Below, in pieces: positions 24,480 through 33,555 of a DNA stretch of 64,000 bases. Source of the stretch: Candidatus Electrothrix aestuarii (lineage in GTDB: Bacteria; Desulfobacterota; Desulfobulbia; Desulfobulbales; Desulfobulbaceae); assembly GCA_032595685.2 (NCBI GenBank), contig CP159373.1, forward strand, positions 145,001 to 209,000. The letters run 5' to 3'. The notes under the pieces are model-generated. The model saw only the letters and a list, made by a program, of their open reading frames with translations, was not told the origin of the DNA and did not search any database. Position 1 is the stretch's first letter. Every line of letters starts with the position of its first letter. The translations under genes and the position numbers were made by a program.

Positions 24480-25816
24480 GAACAAAACGCCCTACGGGCG
24501 GATTAAAACGGAAGCAATTGCGGTATCCACTTAACCTGCCGACCCGAAGAGTTTCTCTTGTTGCATTCTTGTTTACTCTTGCTTTCCACAAAAGGTCCGT
24601 CTCTGCTCAGATCAAAGATATCTCCATAGTCAGGATGCCAAATCCGCCATAAAAACATTTTTTCTTTACAGTTTGGACATGTTAACGGATCTTTCCCGAA
24701 ACTCTGTACTAGACGCTCTCTCCAGCTCAATGACCTTGAATCACTTTTCATGAATTCAAAAGTCTTCTGGATAAAACGTTTACAGTCCATCAAAATCTCT
24801 ATCGCGATTGTTTTTGTACGTCGAGAATATAACCCATAATGGCGGACCATCTTGAATCCCTTTAGCGGGATATGGTCAATTAATCGTTGTATGAACTCTT
24901 TGGCTGGAATCGCTTCGGTAACTTTAACTTCTGTTTTATGATCAATATACCAAAATGTTACTTCCTCACCATCGTAATTCGTTATCTTGTGCTCTGCCAA
25001 TGCTGGACGAGCCATATAGCGACCAATATATCGAGCTGCATGTCTTGCTGATGTCATCTTGCTTTTACCATTTACATAAAAACCATTACGTTGGCTTTTA
25101 AACAGGTAATCTATGAATCTTACATTTTCTTTTGTTTGCGGCAAGCTAGCCTTTATTTCAGTCAGCAAATAATATTGCCATTTTTTTCTAAGCAGACCAT
25201 ATGGCAAAAATGGAATATCAACCCACTGATTGGAAGATGTTAATCCTCCTTCTGTCATTAACATATGGACATGCGGATTAAACTTAAGATCTCTTCCAAA
25301 CGTATGGACAACTAATAGAATTCCCGGAACAGCATCAACTCCTTTACTTTGAAGTACTTCCACAGCCGCTTTTGAAGCACAATCCATCATAATCTTGATC
25401 AGCATACGATCACTAAAAATTATCTTTCGGAGTTCTTGTGGAATGGTAAACACTAAATGTCGATGAACTACGTCGAATATACTTTTCACTGTCTTTTCAA
25501 CCCATTCATCGACGTATCGCTTACCGCAAGACGTACAGAATCGACACTTACAGGTGAACCCTACTCTCTTTTTTCAAAACAATTCGGACAAATATACTCG
25601 ACATAGCCATTGGTAGACTCTCCACAGTTGATCATTTTTTCTACATTTTCAACGATTGACTCCCAGTGAAGGCTTGAGTACCTGCTTGCCAATTCAACGC
25701 AGACTACATACCAAAAATCACGAAAGATTAATTTTATCAGCTTATTTTTCATTAAGCTAATACTCTATTCGCAATTACAACATGTTGAAAGGAAAATTTT
25801 ATAATTTCCTATACAA
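24480..25816 (-). mobile_element. IS91/IS1294-like element, copy 1
   Basis: This is the first of two directly repeated units of exactly 1337 bp. The left edge is GAAC (24480-24483) followed by a hairpin CGCCC-TAC-GGGCG (24488-24500). The right edge has AGGAAA...TTTCCT just before CTATACAA. There are no terminal inverted repeats and no target duplication. GAAC (GTTC on the other strand) next to the end downstream of the transposase matches the target preference at the oriIS end of rolling-circle IS91-family elements. Confidence 0.85.
24503..25752 (-). CDS. IS91-family HUH transposase, frameshifted, copy 1
   Basis: Two reading frames make up one transposase. The first (25561-25752, 63 aa) ends with the first zinc-ribbon half YICPNCFEKRE. 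The second (24503 to about 25570) continues with VGFTCKCRFCTSCGKRYVDEW, the HUH motif FNPHVHMLMTEGG and RYIGRYMARPALAEHKI. The join is a T6 run (A6 on the coding strand) at 25569-25574. A -1 slip there yields an unbroken protein of about 415 residues with an intact zinc ribbon. It is either programmed or a disabling mutation; the identical join in copy 2 argues against a sequencing slip in just one copy. Confidence 0.85.
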
Positions 25817-27153
25817 GAACAAAACGCCCTACGGGCGGATTAAAACGGAAGCAATTGCGGTATCCACTTAACCTGCCGACCCGAAGAGTTTCTCTTGTTG
25901 CATTCTTGTTTACTCTTGCTTTCCACAAAAGGTCCGTCTCTGCTCAGATCAAAGATATCTCCATAGTCAGGATGCCAAATCCGCCATAAAAACATTTTTT
26001 CTTTACAGTTTGGACATGTTAACGGATCTTTCCCGAAACTCTGTACTAGACGCTCTCTCCAGCTCAATGACCTTGAATCACTTTTCATGAATTCAAAAGT
26101 CTTCTGGATAAAACGTTTACAGTCCATCAAAATCTCTATCGCGATTGTTTTTGTACGTCGAGAATATAACCCATAATGGCGGACCATCTTGAATCCCTTT
26201 AGCGGGATATGGTCAATTAATCGTTGTATGAACTCTTTGGCTGGAATCGCTTCGGTAACTTTAACTTCTGTTTTATGATCAATATACCAAAATGTTACTT
26301 CCTCACCATCGTAATTCGTTATCTTGTGCTCTGCCAATGCTGGACGAGCCATATAGCGACCAATATATCGAGCTGCATGTCTTGCTGATGTCATCTTGCT
26401 TTTACCATTTACATAAAAACCATTACGTTGGCTTTTAAACAGGTAATCTATGAATCTTACATTTTCTTTTGTTTGCGGCAAGCTAGCCTTTATTTCAGTC
26501 AGCAAATAATATTGCCATTTTTTTCTAAGCAGACCATATGGCAAAAATGGAATATCAACCCACTGATTGGAAGATGTTAATCCTCCTTCTGTCATTAACA
26601 TATGGACATGCGGATTAAACTTAAGATCTCTTCCAAACGTATGGACAACTAATAGAATTCCCGGAACAGCATCAACTCCTTTACTTTGAAGTACTTCCAC
26701 AGCCGCTTTTGAAGCACAATCCATCATAATCTTGATCAGCATACGATCACTAAAAATTATCTTTCGGAGTTCTTGTGGAATGGTAAACACTAAATGTCGA
26801 TGAACTACGTCGAATATACTTTTCACTGTCTTTTCAACCCATTCATCGACGTATCGCTTACCGCAAGACGTACAGAATCGACACTTACAGGTGAACCCTA
26901 CTCTCTTTTTTCAAAACAATTCGGACAAATATACTCGACATAGCCATTGGTAGACTCTCCACAGTTGATCATTTTTTCTACATTTTCAACGATTGACTCC
27001 CAGTGAAGGCTTGAGTACCTGCTTGCCAATTCAACGCAGACTACATACCAAAAATCACGAAAGATTAATTTTATCAGCTTATTTTTCATTAAGCTAATAC
27101 TCTATTCGCAATTACAACATGTTGAAAGGAAAATTTTATAATTTCCTATACAA
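25817..27153 (-). mobile_element. IS91/IS1294-like element, copy 2 (tandem)
   Basis: This second unit follows copy 1 head to tail with no intervening bases beyond the GAAC at 25817-25820. Both the coding and flanking sequence appear identical to copy 1. The right edge ...CTATACAA at 27153 then meets unrelated sequence. Tandem copies are expected when rolling-circle replication runs past the terminus or inserts next to a pre-existing GAAC. Confidence 0.85.
25840..27089 (-). CDS. IS91-family HUH transposase, frameshifted, copy 2
   Basis: This is identical in translation to copy 1: the zinc-ribbon N-terminal frame (26898-27089) and the main frame (25840 to about 26907) with HVH and the RYIGRYMARPA segment. 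The A6 slip site is at 26906-26911. A GTG within the main frame (26826) could also start an N-terminally truncated 328-residue protein lacking the zinc ribbon. Confidence 0.85.
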
Positions 27154-27154
27154 T

Positions 27155-27190
27155 AAAAAAACCGGGTAACGCGCTGAGCACGTACCCGGT
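27155..27190 (-). terminator. Terminator of the small secreted peptide gene
   Basis: On the minus strand ACCGGGTA (27183-27190) and TACCCGGT (27161-27168) form an 8-bp stem, followed by TTTTTTT. It lies 24 bp beyond the stop codon of the 41-codon gene and right at the edge of IS copy 2. Confidence 0.85.
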
Positions 27191-27213
27191 AGCAAAAAAC
27201 AATTTGGAGAAAA

Positions 27214-27339
27214 TCAAGGTCGAAAGCCTGTCCAATTATATCCAGCAAGCACTGGAGCGGCAGCCATAAGTATGAACATCAAGACCAACGATGCGCGGAC
27301 AACAATCTTCTTTCCCTTGCTTAATTTTTCATTCTTCAT
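27214..27339 (-). CDS. 41-residue secreted peptide precursor (unknown)
   Basis: A short gene with all the signals of a real one. AAAAAGGAGAATGTT is a near-perfect RBS before ATG 27339. The protein has a basic N-region (MKNEKLSKGKKIVVR), a hydrophobic core (ASLVLMFILMAAAP) and a likely signal peptidase I site VLA-G. That leaves a mature C-terminal peptide GYNWTGFRP of about nine residues. A TTGACA-containing upstream region and a strong terminator bound it. I do not recognise a family. A secreted signalling or structural peptide is possible. Confidence 0.7.
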   Translation of the reverse strand: MKNEKLSKGKKIVVRASLVLMFILMAAAPVLAGYNWTGFRP

Positions 27340-27373
27340 AACATTCTCCTTTTTAAAAGTAGCGTTCAATAAC

Positions 27374-27409
27374 CAATATCATCTAATATCAAATATTGTA
27401 CATTGTCAA
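27374..27409 (-). promoter_or_regulatory. Promoter and inverted repeat of the small peptide gene
   Basis: On the minus strand a perfect TTGACA (27404-27409) is followed 17 bp later by TTAGAT (27381-27386) in AT-rich DNA. CAATAT (27374-27379) and ATATTG (27393-27398) form an inverted repeat over the -10 region, a candidate operator. The remaining interval 27410-27698 shows no gene I can support. Confidence 0.5.
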
Positions 27410-27698
27410 CTTTTTTCTTCACAGAGAACGACGGCGCTCATGACGGCCAAAAAGGAGAAAATGGGCAAAAATTCCCCTTCTCGGAACAACGGAGTAGCTG
27501 TGTAGAACGTAGATACTGCTCATGCCAATTACGCCCCAGCGAACAGATACCGCTGATAAAAGTACATTTCTCTGAGAAGAAACATTGCCTGCGTTCTCAA
27601 TGTCCTGTAACGGCTTGTCGGAGTGGGTGAAGATGCCACAGAAAGACCAATATCCTCTGCCATAACCACATAACACCAAATCATATAAACAACACAGA

Positions 27699-28709
27699 TT
27701 ACATGAACCCCGATAAAAAATTCTTTACACATTGCCCAAGAACATCAACATTATACCCACCTTCCTGGCATACCAAGGTCGGGATTCCCAGAGCCTTAAA
27801 CTGACGGCCTATAGAAATATAGTCTTCCGTATGGATTTTAAATCCGCCGATGGGGTCGTCTCTATGGGTATCAAAACCAGCGGCAATAATTAAATAGGAA
27901 GGGTTAAACTCTTTTATTTTACAGATTATTCTGTCAACAGCACCGCTGTATTGTTCTATCTCTGTCTCCTTGGGCAACGGTTCATTATGATTGGTACCAG
28001 CAGCCTGACCTTTTCCTTTTTCGTCATCATATCCCCAAAAATAGGGGTACTCATTGGTAGGATCGCAATGAATGGAAGCAGTAAAAACCGATTTCACTTC
28101 ATCGAAAAATTCTTGCGTTCCATTACCGTGATGATAATCGATATCTACAAGAGCAACTCTCCCTCCCGGCAATAAATACTCCGCAGCAACAGCTGCATTA
28201 TTGAAATAACAATAGCCGCCAAAGACACGGGGCCCGGCGTGATGGCCTGAAGGTCGACACAAGGCATAGACTGTTTTCTCCTGCCCTTTACGGAGCAGTT
28301 CTGCACCTGTCAACGCGGTTTCAGCAGAAGCACGGGCCACCTCGTATGTCTTTCTTTTTATGGGCGTCACAGCATCTGTACACCATATGCCGCCCCAAAG
28401 CGGTGAATCCACTTTTCTCCTGAGATTTGCGTTCTCCCCAGGAAAGAGGTCAGGATAAAACTCCTCATCATCATCTTTTAATTCTGAAGCTGTATTCAGG
28501 ATATAATCGTGATACGGATGCAACCGTGCAATAAAGCGTTCAGGAAATTGCTGTGCCGTTATAAAATCAAAGCGGTCATCAGAACGCAGGGCCTTTTTAA
28601 TGGCTTCAACCCGAAGAGGGGTATCCTTGACTTCATATGTCTCCGGTCCAAGCTGATACTTCCAATACGGGTTATGCAGACTGTCGTTATACTTTTCAAT
28701 GACCTTCAT
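27699..28709 (-). CDS. HDAC-family amidohydrolase (acetylpolyamine deacetylase-like)
   Basis: This 336-residue member of the arginase/deacetylase fold removes acetyl or acyl groups from amines. The zinc site and catalytic residues are visible: RPSGHHAG (His-His dyad, about residue 152), DIDYHHGNGTQ (Asp/His zinc ligands, about 188), GFDTHRDDP (about 274) and EGGYN (about 313). An N-terminal loop with WGGIWCTDAVTP and the overall length resemble bacterial acetylpolyamine amidohydrolases. Its start overlaps the stop of the ATP-grasp/DmpA gene by 4 bp (ATGA), so the two proteins very likely act in one pathway. Confidence 0.93.
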   Translation of the reverse strand: MKVIEKYNDSLHNPYWKYQLGPETYEVKDTPLRVEAIKKALRSDDRFDFITAQQFPERFIARLHPYHDYILNTASELKDDDEEFYPDLFPGENANLRRKVDSPLWGGIWCTDAVTPIKRKTYEVARASAETALTGAELLRKGQEKTVYALCRPSGHHAGPRVFGGYCYFNNAAVAAEYLLPGGRVALVDIDYHHGNGTQEFFDEVKSVFTASIHCDPTNEYPYFWGYDDEKGKGQAAGTNHNEPLPKETEIEQYSGAVDRIICKIKEFNPSYLIIAAGFDTHRDDPIGGFKIHTEDYISIGRQFKALGIPTLVCQEGGYNVDVLGQCVKNFLSGFM

Positions 28710-30853
28710 GAAGCTATTTCCCCTTTATTCAGTAATTCAAGGATACGTTGATGCGGAACCGGCGGGCACCAGCGCTGTTCACGCCCATTCATTCCATTGG
28801 AACAGAATATGGCATTTATAACCGCCTCCTCAGTGGCTTCGACGACAGCTTCATACACCATATCGATGTAATTATCTGAGATCAATTTCAAGGTGATAAA
28901 GTTACTTTTAGAAGTATTCACCCGGGGCTTGCGGTTACCGGTACTGAAAGCAAGAATAATCTCCCCACTGGTTGCAGCGGCATAGGAACCAGTACGCCCA
29001 AGGCCCAGGGCAGCTCGTTTAGCAACCCGATTAAGCTGACTGGTGATAAGTGGAATATCCGTAGCAACGACGACAATGATTGAACCTTCTGATACCACAC
29101 GACGCCCTTCCTGATCAAATTCCCTGTCAAGGGTTCTGCCGACAACACCTCCATCAATGGTCAGGTTGCGCATTTTCCCAAAATTGGAAAGCACAAGAAC
29201 TCCGACTGTAAATGCCTTGCCTTCCGACACCGTGATAATACGTGACGAGGTTCCGATGCCCCCGGCAAAATCAAAACTTGTCATGCCGATGCCAGCACCT
29301 ATCGATCCTTGTTGCACCGGACCCGAGGATGCTGATTCCATAGCCTTCACAGCATCCTGGGCCGAACAGACTCCCACCCGGACATCATTTAAAAAGGAAT
29401 CGTCAGCTTCACCAACAACCGGCAGAACCACGTCGGTTTCTGTGCCGAGTCGCGGATACTTTTTCAACATATGGTTAACGACACCGGCATGAACCCGGCC
29501 CACAGAATGTGAGTTAGTGAGCAATATCGGCGTTTCCAGCCAACCGGTCTCAATCACCTGGGTTAAGCCCGCCATTTCACCGACGCCGTTTAAAATAAAG
29601 CCGCCTGCCGCAATTCTGTTCGCATAGGCCCGCCCGGCAGGCATAATTGCCGTAACACCGGTACGAATAGTACTTTTTTCTGTTTGGCCGGGCACCTGAA
29701 CATCATCTTCAAATCGTGAAACATGACCGACACGAACACCTTTCACATCTGTAATTGCATTATGTACTCCCGGAGTCATCCAGCCGATTTGAATGCCCAG
29801 CTCCCTTGCACCAGGACGTGGATTTTCAAAGGCAATATGAGCCTGTTTCGTTTGCTTAGCAGATCTGAGCGGAATACCATATCGGCGGGCCGCCGAACGT
29901 ATCACTAAACGCAGGGCATCTCGAAATTCAAGCCCGCGTGACCGGGCAGCAGTCATAAGCGAGGCATCAGGATGAAGACTCGGCAAAGGGTTCAATTCAA
30001 TAAAATAGGGCGTTCCGTTTGTATGCAAGCGAATATCCACCCGACCGACATCAGGACAGGACATGATATCAAAGACTTGCCGAGCCATCTGGGTCACAGC
30101 TTTTTCTTCTTCTGCATTGATATTGGCAGGGCAGACCACATGGACTGATTCAGCGGCTTCTCCGCCCTGTTTCATATCATAGTCGTAGATATTATATTTC
30201 CCCCCAATCTTCTTGAGATCAAAGGTATGTTCAACCACGTCGAGTAATTTTCCCGGATAACTTTCAAGAAAGGGAATACTGAGCTCCCGGCCTCCGATAT
30301 ATTCTTCAACAACAAGGCCAGCAGGATAATGATTTAACAGACGGTTTATTCTGGTCAGGGCGATATCTCTGGTGTCAACGACTGAATCCTGGGTAATCCC
30401 CTTACTTGATCCCTCTGAATTCGGTTTAATCATCAAGGGATACTGCAAATCATCGGGCAAGACAAAATCCCTCCCCGTAATCAAGATGCCCTTTGGCACA
30501 TTGACGCCATGATTGGAGAGAACGGTCTTGGCAAGATGTTTATCAAGATTGAGATGAAGCAAAGATGCATTGCCGCCGGTAAACGGAATACCCATTTGCT
30601 CGTATAATCCAGGATAAAAGGCCTCTCTGGAACTCCCGATGGTTCCTTCTGCCAGATTAAAAATAAGATCAGGTTCGCTTTCAATCAGGCGCTCAATGAC
30701 TTCATTGGGCTTCCCGGATACCTCTACCACGGTCACCGAGTGGTGAAGACTGCTAATGGCCTCGTGTATCCTGTTTATATCGGCCTCCGTAAGAAGTTCA
30801 GCTGTTGCTTCTGTATTATCTGTCCGAAGGTTGTATGCAATGGTGATTCTCAT
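28706..30853 (-). CDS. ATP-grasp (D-Ala-D-Ala ligase-like) / DmpA-type aminopeptidase fusion
   Basis: This 715-residue bifunctional protein has two parts. Residues about 1-330 are an ATP-grasp ligase of the D-Ala-D-Ala ligase type: NLAEGTIGSSREAFYPGLYEQMGIPFTG (in part EGTIGSSREAFYP), MIKPNSEGSSKGI, and metal ligands in GRVDIRLHTNGTPYFIELNPLPSLHP (in part YFIELNPLPSLHP). Residues about 350-715 are a P1-family (DmpA/BapA) Ntn peptidase: ITDVKGVRVGHVS, LTNSHSVGRVHAG, GSIGAGIGMTSFDFAGGIGTSSR, where the GGIG/T bond is the expected self-cleavage site exposing the nucleophile. One half makes a peptide-like bond and the other hydrolyses N-terminal amide bonds. A good RBS (AGGAGAT) precedes the start. 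Confidence 0.92.
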   Translation of the reverse strand: MRITIAYNLRTDNTEATAELLTEADINRIHEAISSLHHSVTVVEVSGKPNEVIERLIESEPDLIFNLAEGTIGSSREAFYPGLYEQMGIPFTGGNASLLHLNLDKHLAKTVLSNHGVNVPKGILITGRDFVLPDDLQYPLMIKPNSEGSSKGITQDSVVDTRDIALTRINRLLNHYPAGLVVEEYIGGRELSIPFLESYPGKLLDVVEHTFDLKKIGGKYNIYDYDMKQGGEAAESVHVVCPANINAEEEKAVTQMARQVFDIMSCPDVGRVDIRLHTNGTPYFIELNPLPSLHPDASLMTAARSRGLEFRDALRLVIRSAARRYGIPLRSAKQTKQAHIAFENPRPGARELGIQIGWMTPGVHNAITDVKGVRVGHVSRFEDDVQVPGQTEKSTIRTGVTAIMPAGRAYANRIAAGGFILNGVGEMAGLTQVIETGWLETPILLTNSHSVGRVHAGVVNHMLKKYPRLGTETDVVLPVVGEADDSFLNDVRVGVCSAQDAVKAMESASSGPVQQGSIGAGIGMTSFDFAGGIGTSSRIITVSEGKAFTVGVLVLSNFGKMRNLTIDGGVVGRTLDREFDQEGRRVVSEGSIIVVVATDIPLITSQLNRVAKRAALGLGRTGSYAAATSGEIILAFSTGNRKPRVNTSKSNFITLKLISDNYIDMVYEAVVEATEEAVINAIFCSNGMNGREQRWCPPVPHQRILELLNKGEIAS

Positions 30854-30939
30854 AAAATGATCTCCTGTTTTTTATTGACCTTGAACAGTATACTCTGTCC
30901 GCTTTTGTTGCTCATAATTCGCTACTTACAAGCAGAGCT

Positions 30940-32133
30940 CTATCTGCCAGGACGCAACTGAAGCAATCGGCCTCCTTTTCCATCCTCCAAAACCCAAATT
31001 GCCCCTTGAGGACCTTGCTCAACCTCTCGGATACGATGCCCCATATCAAAGCGTTCAACCTCCTCTGCTTGCTTTTCTTGCATCCTGATCCGCACAAGCG
31101 ATTGCGAACGCAAGCCACCAAGAAAAGCATTCCCCTGCCAGTCAGGAAACAAGGTCCCGGAGTAGATGATCAGGCCCGACGGAGCGACCGTGGGCACCCA
31201 GTAGGCTTCGGGCGCATGGAACTCAGGACGAGTATCATGATCAGGAATAGCAAATCCCCCATACTGATCCCCCCAGGAGACCAGAGGCCAGCCGTAATTA
31301 TCGCCAGCAATAATCAGGTTAAACTCATCTCCATGCCTGGGCCCCATCTCGTGCGTCCAGAGTTGTCCCTGCTTGTCAAATGCAATCCCCAGCAGATTGC
31401 GATGCCCGAGGGTCCAGAAGGTTTTCGCAAGTTCGCCCTTATCCTGAAAAGGGTTATCCGGCGGCACAGATCCGTCCGCATTCAGCCTGATCACCTTGCC
31501 CAGGTTTTGCGTCCAGCTCTGGGCAGGTTCCTGTTTCTGACGATCCCCGGAGGTAATAAAGAGCTTGCCATTCGGGCCGAACACCATTCGATGGGCATAA
31601 TGTCCCGTGCCGGAAACCTTAGGTTCTTGCCGCCAGATGACCTCCAGGTTTTCCAGCTTGGGGTTGCTTGCTGTAGGGTGGAATTGCGCCCGAGCAACAG
31701 CGGCTCCCCTGTTTCCGGCGTCATCTTCCTCTGCATAGGAAAGATAGATCAGGTGATTTTCCTTGTAATCAGGATGGAGAATGATGTCTCCCAAACCACC
31801 TTGACCACCATAAGCCACTTGAGGCACCCCTTGAACCGGCACCTTGGAATGATCATGCATTCGGAAAAGGAGCAAGGTTCCTGACTTTTCTGTCACCAGA
31901 AGATCGCCATCCGGCAAAAAGGTCATGGCCCAAGGTTCATTAAATTCGCCAAAGCTCTCGGCCTGAAGCGTGGAACCCGCATTACCTTGAATAATCTCAC
32001 CTTTGTTCGTCTCACTCCCGGCCTTGCAGGAAAGCAGGACAAAGAACAGGGGGAGAAAAAGTATGAGCTTTGTTCTTTCTCGGAAAGACCAGAAGTTATT
32101 TACCAAGAGCTCCCCTCCTCTATTTCTCATCAT
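30940..32133 (-). CDS. PQQ-dependent aldose sugar dehydrogenase-like lipoprotein
   Basis: This is a six-bladed beta-propeller of the soluble glucose dehydrogenase/Yli-type family (397 residues). The lipobox FVLLSC (about residue 36) predicts a membrane-anchored periplasmic protein. Diagnostic segments are [66 protein letters not shown] and the catalytic/PQQ region [12 protein letters not shown] followed by NYGWP. It would oxidise sugars with PQQ. The RBS AGGAGCGGG before ATG 32133 lies inside the preceding small reading frame. Confidence 0.92.
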   Translation of the reverse strand: MMRNRGGELLVNNFWSFRERTKLILFLPLFFVLLSCKAGSETNKGEIIQGNAGSTLQAESFGEFNEPWAMTFLPDGDLLVTEKSGTLLLFRMHDHSKVPVQGVPQVAYGGQGGLGDIILHPDYKENHLIYLSYAEEDDAGNRGAAVARAQFHPTASNPKLENLEVIWRQEPKVSGTGHYAHRMVFGPNGKLFITSGDRQKQEPAQSWTQNLGKVIRLNADGSVPPDNPFQDKGELAKTFWTLGHRNLLGIAFDKQGQLWTHEMGPRHGDEFNLIIAGDNYGWPLVSWGDQYGGFAIPDHDTRPEFHAPEAYWVPTVAPSGLIIYSGTLFPDWQGNAFLGGLRSQSLVRIRMQEKQAEEVERFDMGHRIREVEQGPQGAIWVLEDGKGGRLLQLRPGR

Positions 32134-32272
32134 CCCGCTCCTTCCTCTTTTTTAATTTCAAAATTCCAGACAAAAATCTCCCGGAACTGAAGCCATATTC
32201 CGAAGCCTTAGACAGAGTGCTACCAAATGCAATACCTAGGCAGAGCAGCACAAAAAGGATAAATAGGATCAC
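32120..32272 (-). CDS. Putative small membrane protein
   Basis: A 50-codon frame from GTG 32272 encodes a hydrophobic span [16 protein letters not shown] followed by a basic tail ([13 protein letters not shown]) and overlaps the start of the sugar dehydrogenase gene. The start codon has little RBS support, so this is tentative. Confidence 0.35.
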   Translation of the reverse strand: MILFILFVLLCLGIAFGSTLSKASEYGFSSGRFLSGILKLKKRKERDDEK

Positions 32273-32287
32273 CTTGCTTTCTACATT

Positions 32288-32438
32288 TTACACCACATAA
32301 TCAGCAATGTGAACAAATGCCACCAGGACAAGATTCCCCAGGAATACAGTCAGACCAAAAAATACAACGATAAAAAGCAATCCCTTGATAATATCCAGGA
32401 AAGTTATGCCTTCTTTGGAGTATTCTGTTTTTTTCATG
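32288..32438 (-). pseudogene. Small membrane protein, probably frameshifted
   Basis: From ATG 32438 (preceded by GGGAGC) the frame reads MKKTEYSKEGIT. After a T4 run near 32400 the next frame carries a clear transmembrane segment, FLDIIKGLLFIVVFFGLTVF and NLVLVAFVHIADYVV, to a TAA at 32288. Removing one T gives a coherent 49-residue membrane protein. It is a frameshift mutation or a sequence error. Confidence 0.4.
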
Positions 32439-32446
32439 CTCCCTGG

Positions 32447-32851
32447 CTATTCAATCTCATAGTACGTTTTTTCTTGAAACTCGAACCCTTCCATCACAAG
32501 GGTTTCAACGCTGATTCTTTGACGAAGCTCAGGCTCAGCTCCTTGACCACCTTCCCAGCACACAAATATTTCGATGTTGTAACCTGAGGTCCTCAATTTC
32601 TGTAGATAGCTGGCAAGTTGTTTGTAATTGGATTGAACCATCTCAAGTTGCTCTCCAACTTCTCCTTCCTTGATAAATCCACAACCACAGCCCTCATGCG
32701 ATCCTGCATAGAGTACGTAAGGATAACGAAACTGACAAGTTACCACCTTATCATTATGATCCAGTGGCACAACATTAAATCTCGGTTGTTTCGCATCCCA
32801 CTTGATCAGTGGCAGGGTATTGTCACAAGCAATATAGACAGCTAAGCACAT
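32447..32851 (-). CDS. Conserved hypothetical protein, Cys-rich
   Basis: This 134-residue soluble protein begins MCLAVYIACDNTLPLIKWD and carries YAGSHEGCGCGF near residue 49, a cluster that could bind a metal. I recall this motif combination from a small uncharacterised bacterial family, with no known function. It has no signal peptide. Confidence 0.75.
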   Translation of the reverse strand: MCLAVYIACDNTLPLIKWDAKQPRFNVVPLDHNDKVVTCQFRYPYVLYAGSHEGCGCGFIKEGEVGEQLEMVQSNYKQLASYLQKLRTSGYNIEIFVCWEGGQGAEPELRQRISVETLVMEGFEFQEKTYYEIE

Positions 32852-32894
32852 AATTCTTTTCCCATAATAACGTTAACGAATAGCGCCAAAAGTA

Positions 32895-33089
32895 TTAGCT
32901 ATCTTTCTTGAAATACTTCAACAACTCGACACATATAATTGCTATCCCGAAGCATATTAAAGCGATCGCACCAATCTTTGATCCCGGCTGCTGATACTTA
33001 AAATCCCACTCAGACAAATAACTATCTCTTCCACCGAATATACATAATACCCCCAGTGCGATATACCCCAGAGAAATTTTCCTTTTCAT
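32895..33089 (-). CDS. Small membrane protein, two transmembrane spans
   Basis: A 64-residue product from ATG 33089 (MKRKISLGY...) has two hydrophobic segments, YIALGVLCIFGG and GAIALICFGIAIICVELL, separated by a short polar loop. I do not recognise it. An upstream in-frame TTG is a less likely start, and neither has a clear RBS. Confidence 0.5.
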   Translation of the reverse strand: MKRKISLGYIALGVLCIFGGRDSYLSEWDFKYQQPGSKIGAIALICFGIAIICVELLKYFKKDS

Positions 33090-33158
33090 AAGCGTAATGG
33101 AGTCAGCAAAAGACAAGCTAACTCAGCCCACCTCCCCAACAAACGCTGGATCGAGCTA

Positions 33159-33545
33159 TTAAAGATATCGATATCCATCAATAGGCCAATTTACTTTTAG
33201 CCCTTCACTGCTGACTATGCTAAAATGCTTATCATTGTCCAACACTGTGGGATATACCTTGATAATTGTTCTATAATTTTTATCAACAGAACTTTTTATT
33301 ATTATTTCACTAATTCCATCAGAATCTATATCATCGTACGAGAGTGTGAGCATCGAGCCAGCAACCACAGGACCTCCAATCCGCCTTCCCTTGTATTTTC
33401 TAAAGAACTCATACGAGTAATACGTACCTGTAGGCCCTATATGCAGGTCGTAGGAATAACCAAACTCTTCAAGCGGATTTCTATCATGCTTGATCACGAT
33501 AAAAAAAAACAAGAGAACGAGAATCGTAATGACAAGATACTTCAT
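33159..33545 (-). CDS. Hypothetical membrane-anchored protein
   Basis: From ATG 33545 this 128-residue protein has an N-terminal membrane anchor (YLVITILVLLFFFIVI) and an extracytoplasmic domain containing SYDDIDSDGISEIIIKS, an FG-GAP-like or EF-hand-like calcium-binding pattern (DIDSDGISEI). The start is chosen by the typical signal-anchor beginning. The function is unknown. Confidence 0.6.
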   Translation of the reverse strand: MKYLVITILVLLFFFIVIKHDRNPLEEFGYSYDLHIGPTGTYYSYEFFRKYKGRRIGGPVVAGSMLTLSYDDIDSDGISEIIIKSSVDKNYRTIIKVYPTVLDNDKHFSIVSSEGLKVNWPIDGYRYL

Positions 33546-33555
33546 TTTTTCTCTC

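Noticed and set aside
24421-24480. tRNA-like sequence (GGTTCGAATCCC) beside the first IS copy
   Set aside because: The T-arm word is present but the stem pairs only two bases and no acceptor or anticodon arm can be built, so it is not called as a tRNA.
27419-27679. 86-codon frame upstream of the small peptide gene
   Set aside because: It has no RBS and no recognisable domain, and overlaps the promoter of the small peptide gene.
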